A DNA stretch of 40,314 nucleotides from Chloroflexota bacterium (lineage in GTDB: Bacteria > Chloroflexota > Limnocylindria > Limnocylindrales > CSP1-4): the NCBI GenBank assembly GCA_003141955.1, contig PLOC01000034.1, positions 1,153 through 41,466 on the forward strand, read 5' to 3'. Position 1 is the stretch's first letter, and each line of letters opens with the position of its first letter. Below are positions 28,244-36,271 of the stretch, one piece after another. The notes below the pieces were generated by a model, which did not search any database, was not told the DNA's origin, and worked only from the letters and a program-made list of their open reading frames with translations. Both the position numbers and the translations under genes were made by a program.

Positions 28244-30631
28244 GTGGCGACGCGGGGGCCCGGGCGTTCGACGTCGCGTGCCGGTACTTCGAAAGTCACC
28301 GTAGCGCGCGCTCCCGTCGGCCCCGCCACGAAGATTGGGGAGAGCGGCTTCGCGGGCGCGACGGCGCTGCGGCGGGTTGGCTCGAGGCTCGGCATCTACA
28401 CGGTCCGCGACCTGCTCTTCCATTTGCCCCGCCGCTACGACGACCTGCGGGCCCTGAGCACCGCGCGGGAGCTGGCCTGGGTGGCCGACGGCGAGCCGGC
28501 CAGCGCCAGGCTGCAGGTTCGCGGGATCCGCGTCGCGCCGACATTCCGCCGGCATGTCGAGCGGACGACGGTCTATCTGGGCGACGACACGGGCGAAGCC
28601 GAGGCCACGTGGTTCGGGCGGCGCTTCATCGCCAACCGGCTGCGCGAGGGGCAGTGGATCGTGATCAGCGGCAAGATCCGCCGCCGCGGTTTCAAGACCA
28701 GCTTCGACAACCCCGAGTTCCAGCTCGACGACGGCTCGGCTCTCCTGCACGCGGGCCGAATCGTGCCCGTATACAAGCTCACGGCGGGGCTGACGGCGGC
28801 CACTCTCCGGCGGGCGATCCGGCAGGCTCTTGACGCGGTCGGCGCCACATATTCGGAGTATCTGCCGGCCGAGGCCCTGGCGGTGGCCGATGCCGGCGCC
28901 GCGGTTGCAGCCGGCTCCGCGGGCCAACCGAGCGCGATGCCGATCTCGGCGGCCCTGGAAAGCGCCCACTATCCGGATGACTTCGGGCGGCGCGATGCCG
29001 CCCTGCGCCGTCTCGGGTTCGACGAGCTCCTGGCGTTGCAGATCGGCATGGTCGCCCGCGACCGGCAGCGGAGGGTCGCCGTCGGCGAACCCGTGGCCGT
29101 CCCGCCGGCTCGTGTGCTCGAGGCGATCGAGGCGGTGGAGGCGGCCCTGACGGAGCAAGTCCACGCTCGAATGGGTGCCGCCGATCCTGCTCGCCTGACG
29201 CCGGACCAGGCGGCGGCAGTGGAGGCGATCGTCTCCGACCTGGGCCAGGCGCGGCCGATGATGCGGCTTCTCCAGGGCGACGTGGGATCCGGCAAGACCG
29301 CGGTCGCGGCGCTGGCGCTGGCCTTCGTCGCCGACGCGGGGCGCCAGGGCGCGCTGCTCGCGCCGACGGACCTGCTCGCCCGCCAGCACGCTGTGGCGCT
29401 GCGCCGGCTCGTCGAGCCGCTCGGCCACGGAGTGACGCTGCTGACCGGGTCGCTCCCCGCTGGTGAGCGGCGCGAGGCGCTCAAGGTGCTGGCCGCGCCG
29501 CCCGCCGGCGGCGGCCTGCTCGGCCTCACGAGCGGCCGGGTAGTCGTGGGCACGCACGCGCTCGTGCAGGAAGCGGTCCAGTTCGCCGATCTGGCGCTGG
29601 CCGTGGTCGACGAGCAGCACCGCTTCGGCGTCGCGCAGCGCGAGGCGCTCGCCACCAAGGGCCGCTCGCCACATGTCCTGCTTATGACCGCCACGCCGAT
29701 CCCGCGAACCCTGGGTCAGATCGTGCTGGCCGACCTGGACGTGTCGGATCTGCGGACCCCGCCGGCCGGCCGCCTCAAGGTCAGGACCGGCATTCGCCAC
29801 ACCGAGGAGCTGGCCGGGACGGCGGCGGATCCGCCCAGAGGCACCTACCAGCTCATCGTTCGCGAGGTCCGCGACGAGCACCGGGCTTTCGTAGTCGTGC
29901 CGCTCATCGAGGAGGACGAGGAGTCGGCCGCTCGCTCCGCCGACGAGGTCGCCGCGGCGCTGCCGGCCCAGCTCGCGGAGGCCGCCGCGCGAATGAGCGT
30001 CCCCGCCCAGCCGGCGCCGCGGGTCGGCGTCGTGCACGGGCAGATGAAGGCAGCCGATCGCGACGCCACGATGGACCTCTTCCGCCGCGGCGAGCTCGAC
30101 GTGCTCGTGGGCACCACGGTGCTGGAGGTCGGGGTGGACGTGCCCGAGGCCACGGTCATGGTGATCCTCGACGCCGATCGCTTCGGCCTGGCCCAGCTCC
30201 ACCAGCTGCGCGGCCGCGTGGGCCGGGGAGAGGCCCAGGCCTACTGCATCCTCGTCTCGGACTCGAACGACGAGACTGCGAAGGCGCGCCTCGACGCGCT
30301 CGCAACCACCAACGACGGCTTCGTGCTGGCCGAGCTCGACCTGGAGCTGCGCCGCGAGGGCGAGCTGCTGGGCCTGCACCAGAGTGGACTGCCTACCCTG
30401 CGGATCGCGTCGCTGCGGAACAAGGAGGACCGTGAGCGCGCTGCCCAGGCGCGGGCCATGGCCGAGCGGCTGCTCGACGAGCGAGGCGCGCTGCTGGCGG
30501 GCCATGACGCCCTCGCGACGGAGCTTCGGAACGGCTGGCTTGCCCGGGTGGGCGCGGGCGAGGTGCTGGCGGAAGTCGCGGACGCGGCCGAGATGGGCGC
30601 CGCCGCGGCGGCGCCGGAGGCGTCCGAATGA
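28244..30631 (+). CDS. recG: ATP-dependent DNA helicase RecG
   Basis: RecG reverses stalled forks and moves branched DNA. The 795-residue product has an N-terminal wedge/OB domain (LGIYTVRDLLFHLPRRYDD, then the ARLQVRGIRV strand), Walker A LLQGDVGSGKTAV, the DExH-type box VVDEQHRFG, TATPIPRTL, and C-terminal motifs VVHGQMKAADRD, GTTVLEVGVDVP and QLRGRVGRGEAQAYC. It is about 100 residues longer than E. coli RecG, partly through an Ala-rich insert near 215-230. The GTG at 28244 lies four bases after the fakA stop with GGAG nearby. Its stop overlaps the rsmD start. Confidence 0.95.
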   Translation: MATRGPGRSTSRAGTSKVTVARAPVGPATKIGESGFAGATALRRVGSRLGIYTVRDLLFHLPRRYDDLRALSTARELAWVADGEPASARLQVRGIRVAPTFRRHVERTTVYLGDDTGEAEATWFGRRFIANRLREGQWIVISGKIRRRGFKTSFDNPEFQLDDGSALLHAGRIVPVYKLTAGLTAATLRRAIRQALDAVGATYSEYLPAEALAVADAGAAVAAGSAGQPSAMPISAALESAHYPDDFGRRDAALRRLGFDELLALQIGMVARDRQRRVAVGEPVAVPPARVLEAIEAVEAALTEQVHARMGAADPARLTPDQAAAVEAIVSDLGQARPMMRLLQGDVGSGKTAVAALALAFVADAGRQGALLAPTDLLARQHAVALRRLVEPLGHGVTLLTGSLPAGERREALKVLAAPPAGGGLLGLTSGRVVVGTHALVQEAVQFADLALAVVDEQHRFGVAQREALATKGRSPHVLLMTATPIPRTLGQIVLADLDVSDLRTPPAGRLKVRTGIRHTEELAGTAADPPRGTYQLIVREVRDEHRAFVVVPLIEEDEESAARSADEVAAALPAQLAEAAARMSVPAQPAPRVGVVHGQMKAADRDATMDLFRRGELDVLVGTTVLEVGVDVPEATVMVILDADRFGLAQLHQLRGRVGRGEAQAYCILVSDSNDETAKARLDALATTNDGFVLAELDLELRREGELLGLHQSGLPTLRIASLRNKEDRERAAQARAMAERLLDERGALLAGHDALATELRNGWLARVGAGEVLAEVADAAEMGAAAAAPEASE

Positions 30632-31278
30632 GCGAGGCTGGAAGGGTCATCGCCGGGACCGCCAGGGGCACCCGGCTGACGGCGCCGGGCGAGGGCACCA
30701 GGCCCCTCGCCGATCGAGTGAAGGAGACCCTCTTCGCGATCCTGGAGCCGGATCTGCCGGGCGCACGGGTTCTCGACCTGTTCGCCGGCTCGGGCGCCGG
30801 CGGCATCGAAGCCCTGTCACGGGGAGCGGCCCACGCTGTCTTCGTGGAACGCGACGCCATCGCCGGCCGCGTCATCGGCGACAACCTGACGAAGACTCAT
30901 CTCGCCGACCGCGGGCACGTCGCCCGCGCCGACGTGCTCACATACCTTGGCGCTCGAGCCGCCGCCGACGGCCCATTCGACCTCGTCCTCGTCGACCCGC
31001 CGTACGCCGAGTTCAAGCTTCTTGAGTCGGCTATGGCTCGATTGGCCGCCCCGCCGGCTCCGCTGCTCACCGCCTCGGCGTGGGTTGTGGCCAAGCACTT
31101 CTGGCGGACCCCTCCACCGCCGGCCCTGGGGCTGCTAGCATCGGTCCGAACCAGACGGTTTGGAGAGACCGCCCTGACGTTCTACCGTCGGACGGGCGCC
31201 GAGCCGCCGGTCGCGGAAGAGTCGGTCGCCGTTACCCCGGATCGGCCCGCCGCCGAGGCGGAGGAGGCAGGCAGGTGA
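30628..31278 (+). CDS. rsmD: 16S rRNA (guanine966-N2)-methyltransferase
   Basis: RsmD methylates G966 of 16S rRNA in the small subunit. The 216-residue product starts RVIAGTARGTRLTAP, has TRPLADRVKETLFAIL, the SAM-binding motif VLDLFAGSGAGGIEALSRGA and the catalytic VLVDPPYAEF (DPPY). The last 30 residues are an Ala/Glu-rich tail beyond the domain. It overlaps recG by four bases and its stop overlaps the coaD GTG by four bases, giving the common rsmD-coaD pair. Confidence 0.94.
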   Translation: MSEAGRVIAGTARGTRLTAPGEGTRPLADRVKETLFAILEPDLPGARVLDLFAGSGAGGIEALSRGAAHAVFVERDAIAGRVIGDNLTKTHLADRGHVARADVLTYLGARAAADGPFDLVLVDPPYAEFKLLESAMARLAAPPAPLLTASAWVVAKHFWRTPPPPALGLLASVRTRRFGETALTFYRRTGAEPPVAEESVAVTPDRPAAEAEEAGR

Positions 31279-31778
31279 AGATCGCCGTTTACCCGGGCTC
31301 GTTCGACCCGATGACGAACGGCCACCTCGATGTCGTCGCCCGCGCGGCCGCCGTCTTCGACCGGGTCGTGTTCGCCGTCCTGGTCAATCCTCGCAAGTCG
31401 GAGCCGATCTTCCCGACCGACGTCCGCCTGGCGGTCATCCGCGAAGCCGTCGACGAGTGCTGTCCGGCCGATGTCGCCGCCCGCATCGACGTCGAGTCGT
31501 TTGACGGGCTGACGGTCGAGTTCTGTCGCAGGCGCGGCGCCAACTTCGTCGTGCGCGGGCTGCGTGCCATCTCGGACTTCGAGTCCGAGTTGCAGATGGC
31601 CCACATGAATCGCAAGCTGGACCCCGAGGTCGACACCGTGTTCTTCATGAGCGCCCTCGAACACAGCTACCTGAGCTCCAGCCTGGTCAAGGAGATCGCC
31701 ACTTTCGGTGGCGATGTGACTCAGATGGTGCCCCCGGCGGTCGCAAGGCGCCTGGCGGCGCGAATCCCGAGTCTATAA
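31275..31778 (+). CDS. coaD: Phosphopantetheine adenylyltransferase
   Basis: CoaD makes dephospho-CoA from 4'-phosphopantetheine and ATP. The 167-residue product begins MKIAVYPGSFDPMTNGHLDV, with the nucleotidyltransferase motif TNGH, then FVVRGLRAISDFESELQMAH, typical of CoaD, and SYLSSSLVKEIATFGGDV (the ISSTxVR-like motif, reading SSSLVK). The GTG at 31275 overlaps the rsmD stop and is preceded by GAGGAGG at about nine bases. A TATAAT box lies at the end of the gene and may serve the next one. Confidence 0.95.
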   Translation: MKIAVYPGSFDPMTNGHLDVVARAAAVFDRVVFAVLVNPRKSEPIFPTDVRLAVIREAVDECCPADVAARIDVESFDGLTVEFCRRRGANFVVRGLRAISDFESELQMAHMNRKLDPEVDTVFFMSALEHSYLSSSLVKEIATFGGDVTQMVPPAVARRLAARIPSL

Positions 31779-31779
31779 T
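31774..31779 (+). promoter_or_regulatory. TATAAT -10 element upstream of the coiled-coil gene
   Basis: A perfect TATAAT spans the coaD stop codon region, 46 bases before the proposed ATC start at 31826. No -35 is obvious. It could drive the coiled-coil and yceD genes. Confidence 0.5.
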
Positions 31780-31825
31780 CGACGAAACCGGCAGCCCGAA
31801 ACCTCGCCCCAGGAGGGCCAGTCCG

Positions 31826-32362
31826 ATCGACATCATCCACCTCGTCGAGCGACTCGAGTCGCTGCTGGCGGACGGCCGGAAGCTTCCCTTCACCAGCAGC
31901 GTCATGGTTGATCAGGCGTACGCGCTGGACCTGATCGATCAGCTCCGGATGACGATCCCCGAAGAGATCAAGACCGCCAAGCGGGTCAACTCGGAGGTGG
32001 ATCGGCTGCTCGAGCAGGCGCGCGAGGAAGCGGAGCAGATCCTCGCCCGCGCCCAGGAGCAGGCAACGTATCTGATCGAGGAACGTGAGCTGACGCGTCA
32101 GGCCGAGGAGATGAGCCTGGAAATCGTGCGCCAGGCCAGATCCGAGGCGGACGTCGTGCGCCGCGGCGCAGACGACTACGCCGCCGAGGTGCTCTCCAAG
32201 CTCGAAGTCGAAGTCATGAGGACCCTCAAGAGCATCAGGCTGGGGTTGGACCTGCTCGATGAGAGGCGCGCCGTCCCCGCGGTCGCGGACGACACCGATG
32301 GAGAAGGGGCGCTCGATGAATACGAAGAGTCGGCAGGCGCAGAAGAGCCAATCAGTCGCTGA
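31826..32362 (+). CDS. Coiled-coil protein, DivIVA/ATPase-b-like (probable ATC start)
   Basis: The 178-residue hydrophilic protein is mostly helical. Heptad-like runs (VNSEVDRLLEQAREEAEQIL, then a stretch to about residue 135) resemble DivIVA or ATP synthase subunit b stalks. No function is known. The recognisable N-terminus of such Chloroflexota proteins, (M)DIIHLVERLESLL, is encoded upstream of the first ATG (31904). The only codon that fits as initiator is ATC at 31826, nine bases after GGAGG; no ATG, GTG or TTG is in frame there. If that is wrong, the gene runs 31904-32362. Its end overlaps yceD by 47 bases. Confidence 0.7.
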   Translation: MDIIHLVERLESLLADGRKLPFTSSVMVDQAYALDLIDQLRMTIPEEIKTAKRVNSEVDRLLEQAREEAEQILARAQEQATYLIEERELTRQAEEMSLEIVRQARSEADVVRRGADDYAAEVLSKLEVEVMRTLKSIRLGLDLLDERRAVPAVADDTDGEGALDEYEESAGAEEPISR

Positions 32363-32897
32363 GGCGCTGACCTTCAACGTGGCCGGCCTGCTAGGCGAGC
32401 CGGTCGGGTCGATCCGCGATCTCGATGTCGGCTCGCCGCCGTTGAACCTCGGGCCCGACCTGCGCCAGGGCAGCGGCGTGGTTGGGCAGCTGCGTCTGAC
32501 CCGCACGAACCGCGGGCTGCTGGTCAGGGGCACGCTCGCCACGTCGATCGAACAGGAGTGCAGCCGCTGCCTGCGCGAGATCGACTACCCCCTCGAGCTG
32601 GAGATCGAGGAAGAGGCTCTGCCGACCATCGACCTGGCGAGCGGCCTCCCGCTCGACACATCGGCCGAGCCGGACGTTCTGCGGCTCACGGACCACCACG
32701 AGCTCCAGCTCGAGGAGGAGGTCCGCGAAGCGATTCTTCTGGCCGAGCCGATCGCGCCGCTCTGCCGGGAGGACTGCCCGGGGCTGTGTGTGGTCTGCGG
32801 GCAGGAGCTGGGCAGCGGTCCGCACGATCACCCCGATGCGGACATCGATCCGCGGCTGGAGGCGCTGCGGCAGTTTCGGTCGCCGGCCGAAGGCTGA
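32316..32897 (+). CDS. yceD: YceD family (DUF177) protein
   Basis: YceD proteins are metal-binding proteins linked to 23S rRNA accumulation, usually co-transcribed with rpmF. The 193-residue product has the strand-rich core VVGQLRLTRTNRGLLVRGTL, the cysteine-bearing CSRCLREIDYPLELEIEEEA, and the C-terminal CREDCPGLCVVCGQELG cysteine cluster with DPRLEALRQF, which together identify the family. The ATG at 32316 is preceded by GAAGGGG. It overlaps the upstream gene by 47 bases. rpmF does not follow, in contrast to most genomes. Confidence 0.9.
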   Translation: MNTKSRQAQKSQSVAEALTFNVAGLLGEPVGSIRDLDVGSPPLNLGPDLRQGSGVVGQLRLTRTNRGLLVRGTLATSIEQECSRCLREIDYPLELEIEEEALPTIDLASGLPLDTSAEPDVLRLTDHHELQLEEEVREAILLAEPIAPLCREDCPGLCVVCGQELGSGPHDHPDADIDPRLEALRQFRSPAEG

Positions 32898-32916
32898 ACC
32901 GGGATCCTGCCTGCAC

Positions 32917-32947
32917 TTGACGCGGTGAACCGGCGGTCAGCTATAGT
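32917..32947 (+). promoter_or_regulatory. Promoter for the YbjN-like gene
   Basis: TTGACG (32917-32922) and TATAGT (32942-32947) are good -35 and -10 hexamers, though the 19-base spacer is slightly long. A leader of about 74 bases would follow. Confidence 0.5.
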
Positions 32948-33027
32948 CGGCCAACCGGTCCCACGTCTGTCTCGAGCCGTCGCTCAGGGCGATGGACCCC
33001 GGGCGATCCAGCCGGCAGGAGGCTTAT

Positions 33028-33438
33028 GTGCCCGACGAGCTCATTCGTCCCGAGGAAGTGAGTTCGACCTCGCTCAAGCAGCTGTTCGATGACGCCTACA
33101 TGGAGACGTCGATCGACAGCGATGGCGACGTACGGATTAAAGACAAGTACAGCTGCTTCCTGCGCCCGGATCCCGACGGCAAGATGATCGCCATCTACGC
33201 CATCTTCGGCGTCAACGCCAGCGCCCAGCCGGCTGCCAAGCTGGAGTACGTGAATCGGGTCAACGACCAGGTCAAGCTCATCCGGGCCTCGGTCATGGGT
33301 GACGGCCGGTTCTTCCTCGACTACTACATTCCCGTCGATGGGGGCATCACCAAGCGGGCCGTGGTCCTGGCCGCCCGCCGCTTCCTCTCCTGTATCGAGG
33401 CTGCCATTTCGCAGGACACGGGCAACGTCGTCGCCTGA
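33028..33438 (+). CDS. YbjN-domain protein
   Basis: The 136-residue protein matches the YbjN family, a small cytoplasmic fold like type III secretion chaperones whose members influence stress tolerance and motility. Visible hallmarks are the two helix/strand halves: SSTSLKQLFDDAYMETSIDS, DKYSCFLRPDPDGKMIAIYA, and VNDQVKLIRASVMGDGRFFLDYYI. The biochemical role is unknown. The GTG at 33028 has GGAGG seven bases upstream; an ATG at 32992 in frame would add 12 residues but has no ribosome binding site. It has its own promoter and precedes hisS. Confidence 0.8.
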   Translation: MPDELIRPEEVSSTSLKQLFDDAYMETSIDSDGDVRIKDKYSCFLRPDPDGKMIAIYAIFGVNASAQPAAKLEYVNRVNDQVKLIRASVMGDGRFFLDYYIPVDGGITKRAVVLAARRFLSCIEAAISQDTGNVVA

Positions 33439-33504
33439 CGGAGTGTCCGCGGGGGCTCAGGCCGGGGCCCGGACCCTCGCGCCGCCCACGTCCTCGTCTG
33501 CCGG

Positions 33505-33531
33505 TTGGAAGCGCCGCCCAGCCGCTAGACT
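33505..33531 (+). promoter_or_regulatory. Probable promoter for hisS
   Basis: TAGACT (33526-33531) ends six bases before the hisS ATG. TTGGAA (33505-33510) could be the -35 with a short 15-base spacer. The mRNA would be essentially leaderless. Confidence 0.45.
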
Positions 33532-33537
33532 TCGGCC

Positions 33538-34824
33538 ATGCCGTCATTTCGAGCCCCCAGGGGCACCCGCGACCTGCTCCCCGATGTCAGCTCGGGACTG
33601 AATCGACTCGAGGGAATCGCCCGCTCGCTGGCCGGCCGCTACGGCTATCGCGAGATGGAGATCCCGATGTTCGAGCAGACGGCCGTCTTCGAGCGCGGGA
33701 TCGGCGAAGTGACCGACGTCGTCGAGAAGGAGTTGTTCCGGCTCGCGCCTCGAACCGAGGAGGCGGAGGCGTGGGCGCTCCGGCCCGAGGCCACGGCCGG
33801 GATCGTCAGGGCGTTCGTGCAGCACGGCATGCAGACGTGGCCGCAGCCGGTGAAGCTGACCGTGGTCGGTCCGATGTTCCGCTACGACCGGCCGCAGGCC
33901 GGCCGCTACCGTCAGTTCTGGCAGTGGGACGCGGAGGCGATCGGCGATCCGGGGCCGGCTGTGGACGCCGAGATGATCGAGATGGGCTACCGCTTCTACG
34001 TGGAGGCGGGCGTGCCCGACGTGCAGGTTCTGCTGAACTCGATCGGCGACGGGGCCTGCCGGCCGGCTTACCTGGCGCAGCTGACGGCCTACTTCCGGCG
34101 CCACGAGGCGGAGTTGCCCGAACTCGAGCGGCGACGGCTGGACGCGAACCCGCTTCGCCTGCTGGATTCGAAGGATGCGGCGATGGCGGCCCTGGTGGCG
34201 GCCGCGCCCAGGATCGGCGACTGCCTGTGCGAAGCCTGCGCGGCCCATTTCGCCGCCGTGAGGGCCCACCTGGAGGCGATCGGCGTGCCCTATCGCGTGG
34301 AGCCGACGCTCGTGCGCGGCCTGGACTACTACACCCGGACGACCTTCGAGTACTACCGCCGCGGCGCCGAGGGGCAACAGCAGGCCCTGGGTGGCGGCGG
34401 CCGATACGACGGCCTGGTCGAGTTGCTGGGCGGCCGGCCAACGCCCGGTATCGGCTTTGCCCTCGGCCTGGACCGCGTCCTGCTGGCGCTCGACGAGACG
34501 CGGGCCATGGCCGCGGCCATGGCTCCGCCGCTGGCGGTCGTCGTCGGGGCTGATCCGGCCGACACGATCGCGCGCCTGCGGGTGGCCAGCCTGCTTCGCG
34601 CCGAGGGGCTGTGCGTTCGGGCGGAGCTGGCGCAGCGCAAGCTGGGTCGGCAGCTCGAGACGGCGTCGCGCGACCACGCCCACTTTGCGGTGATCATCGG
34701 CGACGAGCTCAACGAGGGGCACGTCCAGCTCAAGGACCTCGAGGCCGGCACGCAGCGGCTGGTGCCGCTCGGGGAACTCGCCCGCGAATTGGCCCGGGCG
34801 GCGAAGAGCCATCATCACGGGTAG
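33538..34824 (+). CDS. hisS: Histidyl-tRNA synthetase
   Basis: HisRS charges tRNA-His. The 428-residue class II enzyme has RAPRGTRDLLPD, motif 2 with FRYDRPQAGRYRQFWQWDAE, the histidine-specific loop VRGLDYYTRTTFEYYRRG (HisA), GGGGRYDGLVELLGG, and motif 3 GIGFALGLDRVLLAL. A Rossmann-like anticodon domain starts about residue 335. The ATG at 33538 lies six bases from a -10-like TAGACT and has no ribosome binding site. The usual hisS-aspS pairing is split here by a sigma factor pair. Confidence 0.95.
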   Translation: MPSFRAPRGTRDLLPDVSSGLNRLEGIARSLAGRYGYREMEIPMFEQTAVFERGIGEVTDVVEKELFRLAPRTEEAEAWALRPEATAGIVRAFVQHGMQTWPQPVKLTVVGPMFRYDRPQAGRYRQFWQWDAEAIGDPGPAVDAEMIEMGYRFYVEAGVPDVQVLLNSIGDGACRPAYLAQLTAYFRRHEAELPELERRRLDANPLRLLDSKDAAMAALVAAAPRIGDCLCEACAAHFAAVRAHLEAIGVPYRVEPTLVRGLDYYTRTTFEYYRRGAEGQQQALGGGGRYDGLVELLGGRPTPGIGFALGLDRVLLALDETRAMAAAMAPPLAVVVGADPADTIARLRVASLLRAEGLCVRAELAQRKLGRQLETASRDHAHFAVIIGDELNEGHVQLKDLEAGTQRLVPLGELARELARAAKSHHHG

Positions 34825-34858
34825 CTGAAGCGCCTGGAAGGCCGCGGCAGGGCCTCCG

Positions 34859-34884
34859 GGAACGAATCGCCCGTGCGGACGGTC
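34859..34884 (+). promoter_or_regulatory. Possible ECF-sigma-type promoter (GGAAC-16-CGGTC)
   Basis: GGAAC (34859-34863) and CGGTC (34880-34884) separated by 16 bases resemble ECF promoters, whose -35 contains AAC and whose -10 contains CGT or GTC. It sits about 19 bases before the sigma factor ATG, fitting autoregulation. Confidence 0.4.
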
Positions 34885-34902
34885 ATAGGTGGTGACAGGC
34901 CA

Positions 34903-35448
34903 ATGGAGGGAGCGGTGGAGCTGGAGCTGGTGCTCGCGGCCCGGCGTGGCGACGAGGTCGCCTTCGCTCGGCTAGTCGAAGCGGAAGCTCCGCGCACCTA
35001 TCGCGCCGTTCTGGCGATCGTCCGCTCCCCCGAGGATGCGCAGGAGGTGATGCAGGATGCGTCGATGCGAGCCTGGCGTCAGCTTCGGGGTCTGCGGGAG
35101 GCCGACAGCTGGCCGGCCTGGTTTCGTCGAATCGCCGTTCGACAGGCATTCGATCGCGCGGGCCGACAGGGGCGTACCCGCCTGCGTGAGGTCAGCCTGG
35201 AATCTGCCGAGGGCGAGGCCGGGCACGATCCGAGCTCGGGTTGGGCATACCGGGCGACCGTAATGGCTGCGTTGCATCACCTGTCCAGCGAGGATCGAGC
35301 TCTGCTCGGCTTGCGATTCGGTGCCGACCTCGCGGTGCCGGACGTCGCCGCGGCTCTCGGGATTCCGCTAGGCACGGCGAAGTCGAGGCTCCACCGGGCG
35401 CTCGGCCGTCTGGCGGCGGCGATGGGAGAAGACGATGTCCGACGATGA
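34903..35448 (+). CDS. ECF-type RNA polymerase sigma factor
   Basis: The 181-residue product is an extracytoplasmic-function sigma factor. Region 2 (about residues 15-75) includes AFARLVEAEAPRTYRAVLAI, RSPEDAQEVMQDASMRAWRQL and the WPAWFRRIAVRQAFD stretch. Region 4 (about 120-170) has LSSEDRALLGLRFGADLAV and the helix-turn-helix DVAAALGIPLGTAKSRLHRAL. It directs polymerase to a stress-specific promoter set, unknown here. The ATG at 34903 is preferred over a GTG at 34873. The next gene overlaps it by 14 bases and encodes a single-span membrane protein, the usual place of an anti-sigma factor. Confidence 0.93.
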   Translation: MEGAVELELVLAARRGDEVAFARLVEAEAPRTYRAVLAIVRSPEDAQEVMQDASMRAWRQLRGLREADSWPAWFRRIAVRQAFDRAGRQGRTRLREVSLESAEGEAGHDPSSGWAYRATVMAALHHLSSEDRALLGLRFGADLAVPDVAAALGIPLGTAKSRLHRALGRLAAAMGEDDVRR

Positions 35449-36223
35449 GCCGGTCCTCAAGGCCCGAGAAGAGCGTGCCGCCGCCGGGCTGCGGCTTGCG
35501 CTCCGCGCCACGAGTGAGGAATGGCCTTTGCGAGTGGATGCGGCCGCGTGGGTGGCGAGCGTGCCGAATCGACGATCGATCGGGCGTCGTCTCCCGGTCG
35601 GCATCGCCGCGACGCTGGTCGTGATAGTCGTGGGCACCGTGGCGTTCGCCGCGTGGTCTCGGGGTGCGCCCGAAGGTGGAGGGGCTTCTCCCTCGGCGGG
35701 ACCCTCGATCCCGGGGACCCCTGGCCACTTCGACAACGGCGAGCTGTCCTTCGACTACCCTGCCGACTGGCCGGTCCTCGCAGGGGGGTTCTCCAGCGGT
35801 GGCGTGGAATACGTGCTGGCGGTGCTCGGCAACGGCACCTGGCGAGAAGGATGTGTTTACACGGCCAATTCAATGACGTGCGGCCCCGACACATTCGACG
35901 TCTCGCGCGGTGGGATTCTCGTGAAGGTATACCGGTGGTGGGGCGGGCCCATGGTGCCGTGCCGCGGCGACACGCAGGCCAACGCCACTTTCGGCGACCT
36001 TGCCGTGCGCAAGACTGTCGACGGGACGATGACGACGTGGGAGATCCGACTCCCCGGAAACGAGTTCGGCCAGCCCAACAACATCTTCGTTGAAGTACAC
36101 ACGAGCAGCTCGAGCCAGCTGACTCGAGCCGAAGACCTGGTCGCGAGCTTCCAGTGGATCGATACCTCGGGCAACTTCGCATGCCCGACCGGACTGCCGA
36201 CTGGAATGCCCGGCCCAAGCTAG
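35435..36223 (+). CDS. Probable anti-sigma factor with PsbP-like outer domain
   Basis: The 262-residue protein has a cytoplasmic part (residues 1-50), one membrane helix (about 53-74, PVGIAATLVVIVVGTVAFAA), a Pro/Gly-rich linker, and an extracytoplasmic domain (about 95-250) starting FDNGELSFDYPADWPV. That FDYPxDW stretch resembles PsbP/DUF1795-type domains. The domain contains four cysteines that could form disulfides. No zinc-binding anti-sigma (HxxxCxxC) motif is visible. Position and a 14-base overlap with the sigma gene suggest that it holds the sigma factor inactive until an outer signal is sensed. That role is inference; no family name is certain. Confidence 0.65.
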   Translation: MSDDEPVLKAREERAAAGLRLALRATSEEWPLRVDAAAWVASVPNRRSIGRRLPVGIAATLVVIVVGTVAFAAWSRGAPEGGGASPSAGPSIPGTPGHFDNGELSFDYPADWPVLAGGFSSGGVEYVLAVLGNGTWREGCVYTANSMTCGPDTFDVSRGGILVKVYRWWGGPMVPCRGDTQANATFGDLAVRKTVDGTMTTWEIRLPGNEFGQPNNIFVEVHTSSSSQLTRAEDLVASFQWIDTSGNFACPTGLPTGMPGPS

Positions 36224-36258
36224 TCAACCGAGGCCGGAAGATACCGCCTCCGTTCCGG

Positions 36259-36264
36259 TACGAT
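36259..36264 (+). promoter_or_regulatory. Possible -10 element (TACGAT) for aspS
   Basis: TACGAT ends seven bases before the aspS ATG at 36272, again implying a near-leaderless mRNA. No ribosome binding site or clear -35 is seen. Confidence 0.45.
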
Positions 36265-36271
36265 GCGCGGC

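Noticed and set aside
32992-33027. ATG start 12 codons upstream for the YbjN-like gene
   Set aside because: No ribosome binding site; GTG at 33028 has an ideal GGAGG and gives the expected N-terminus.
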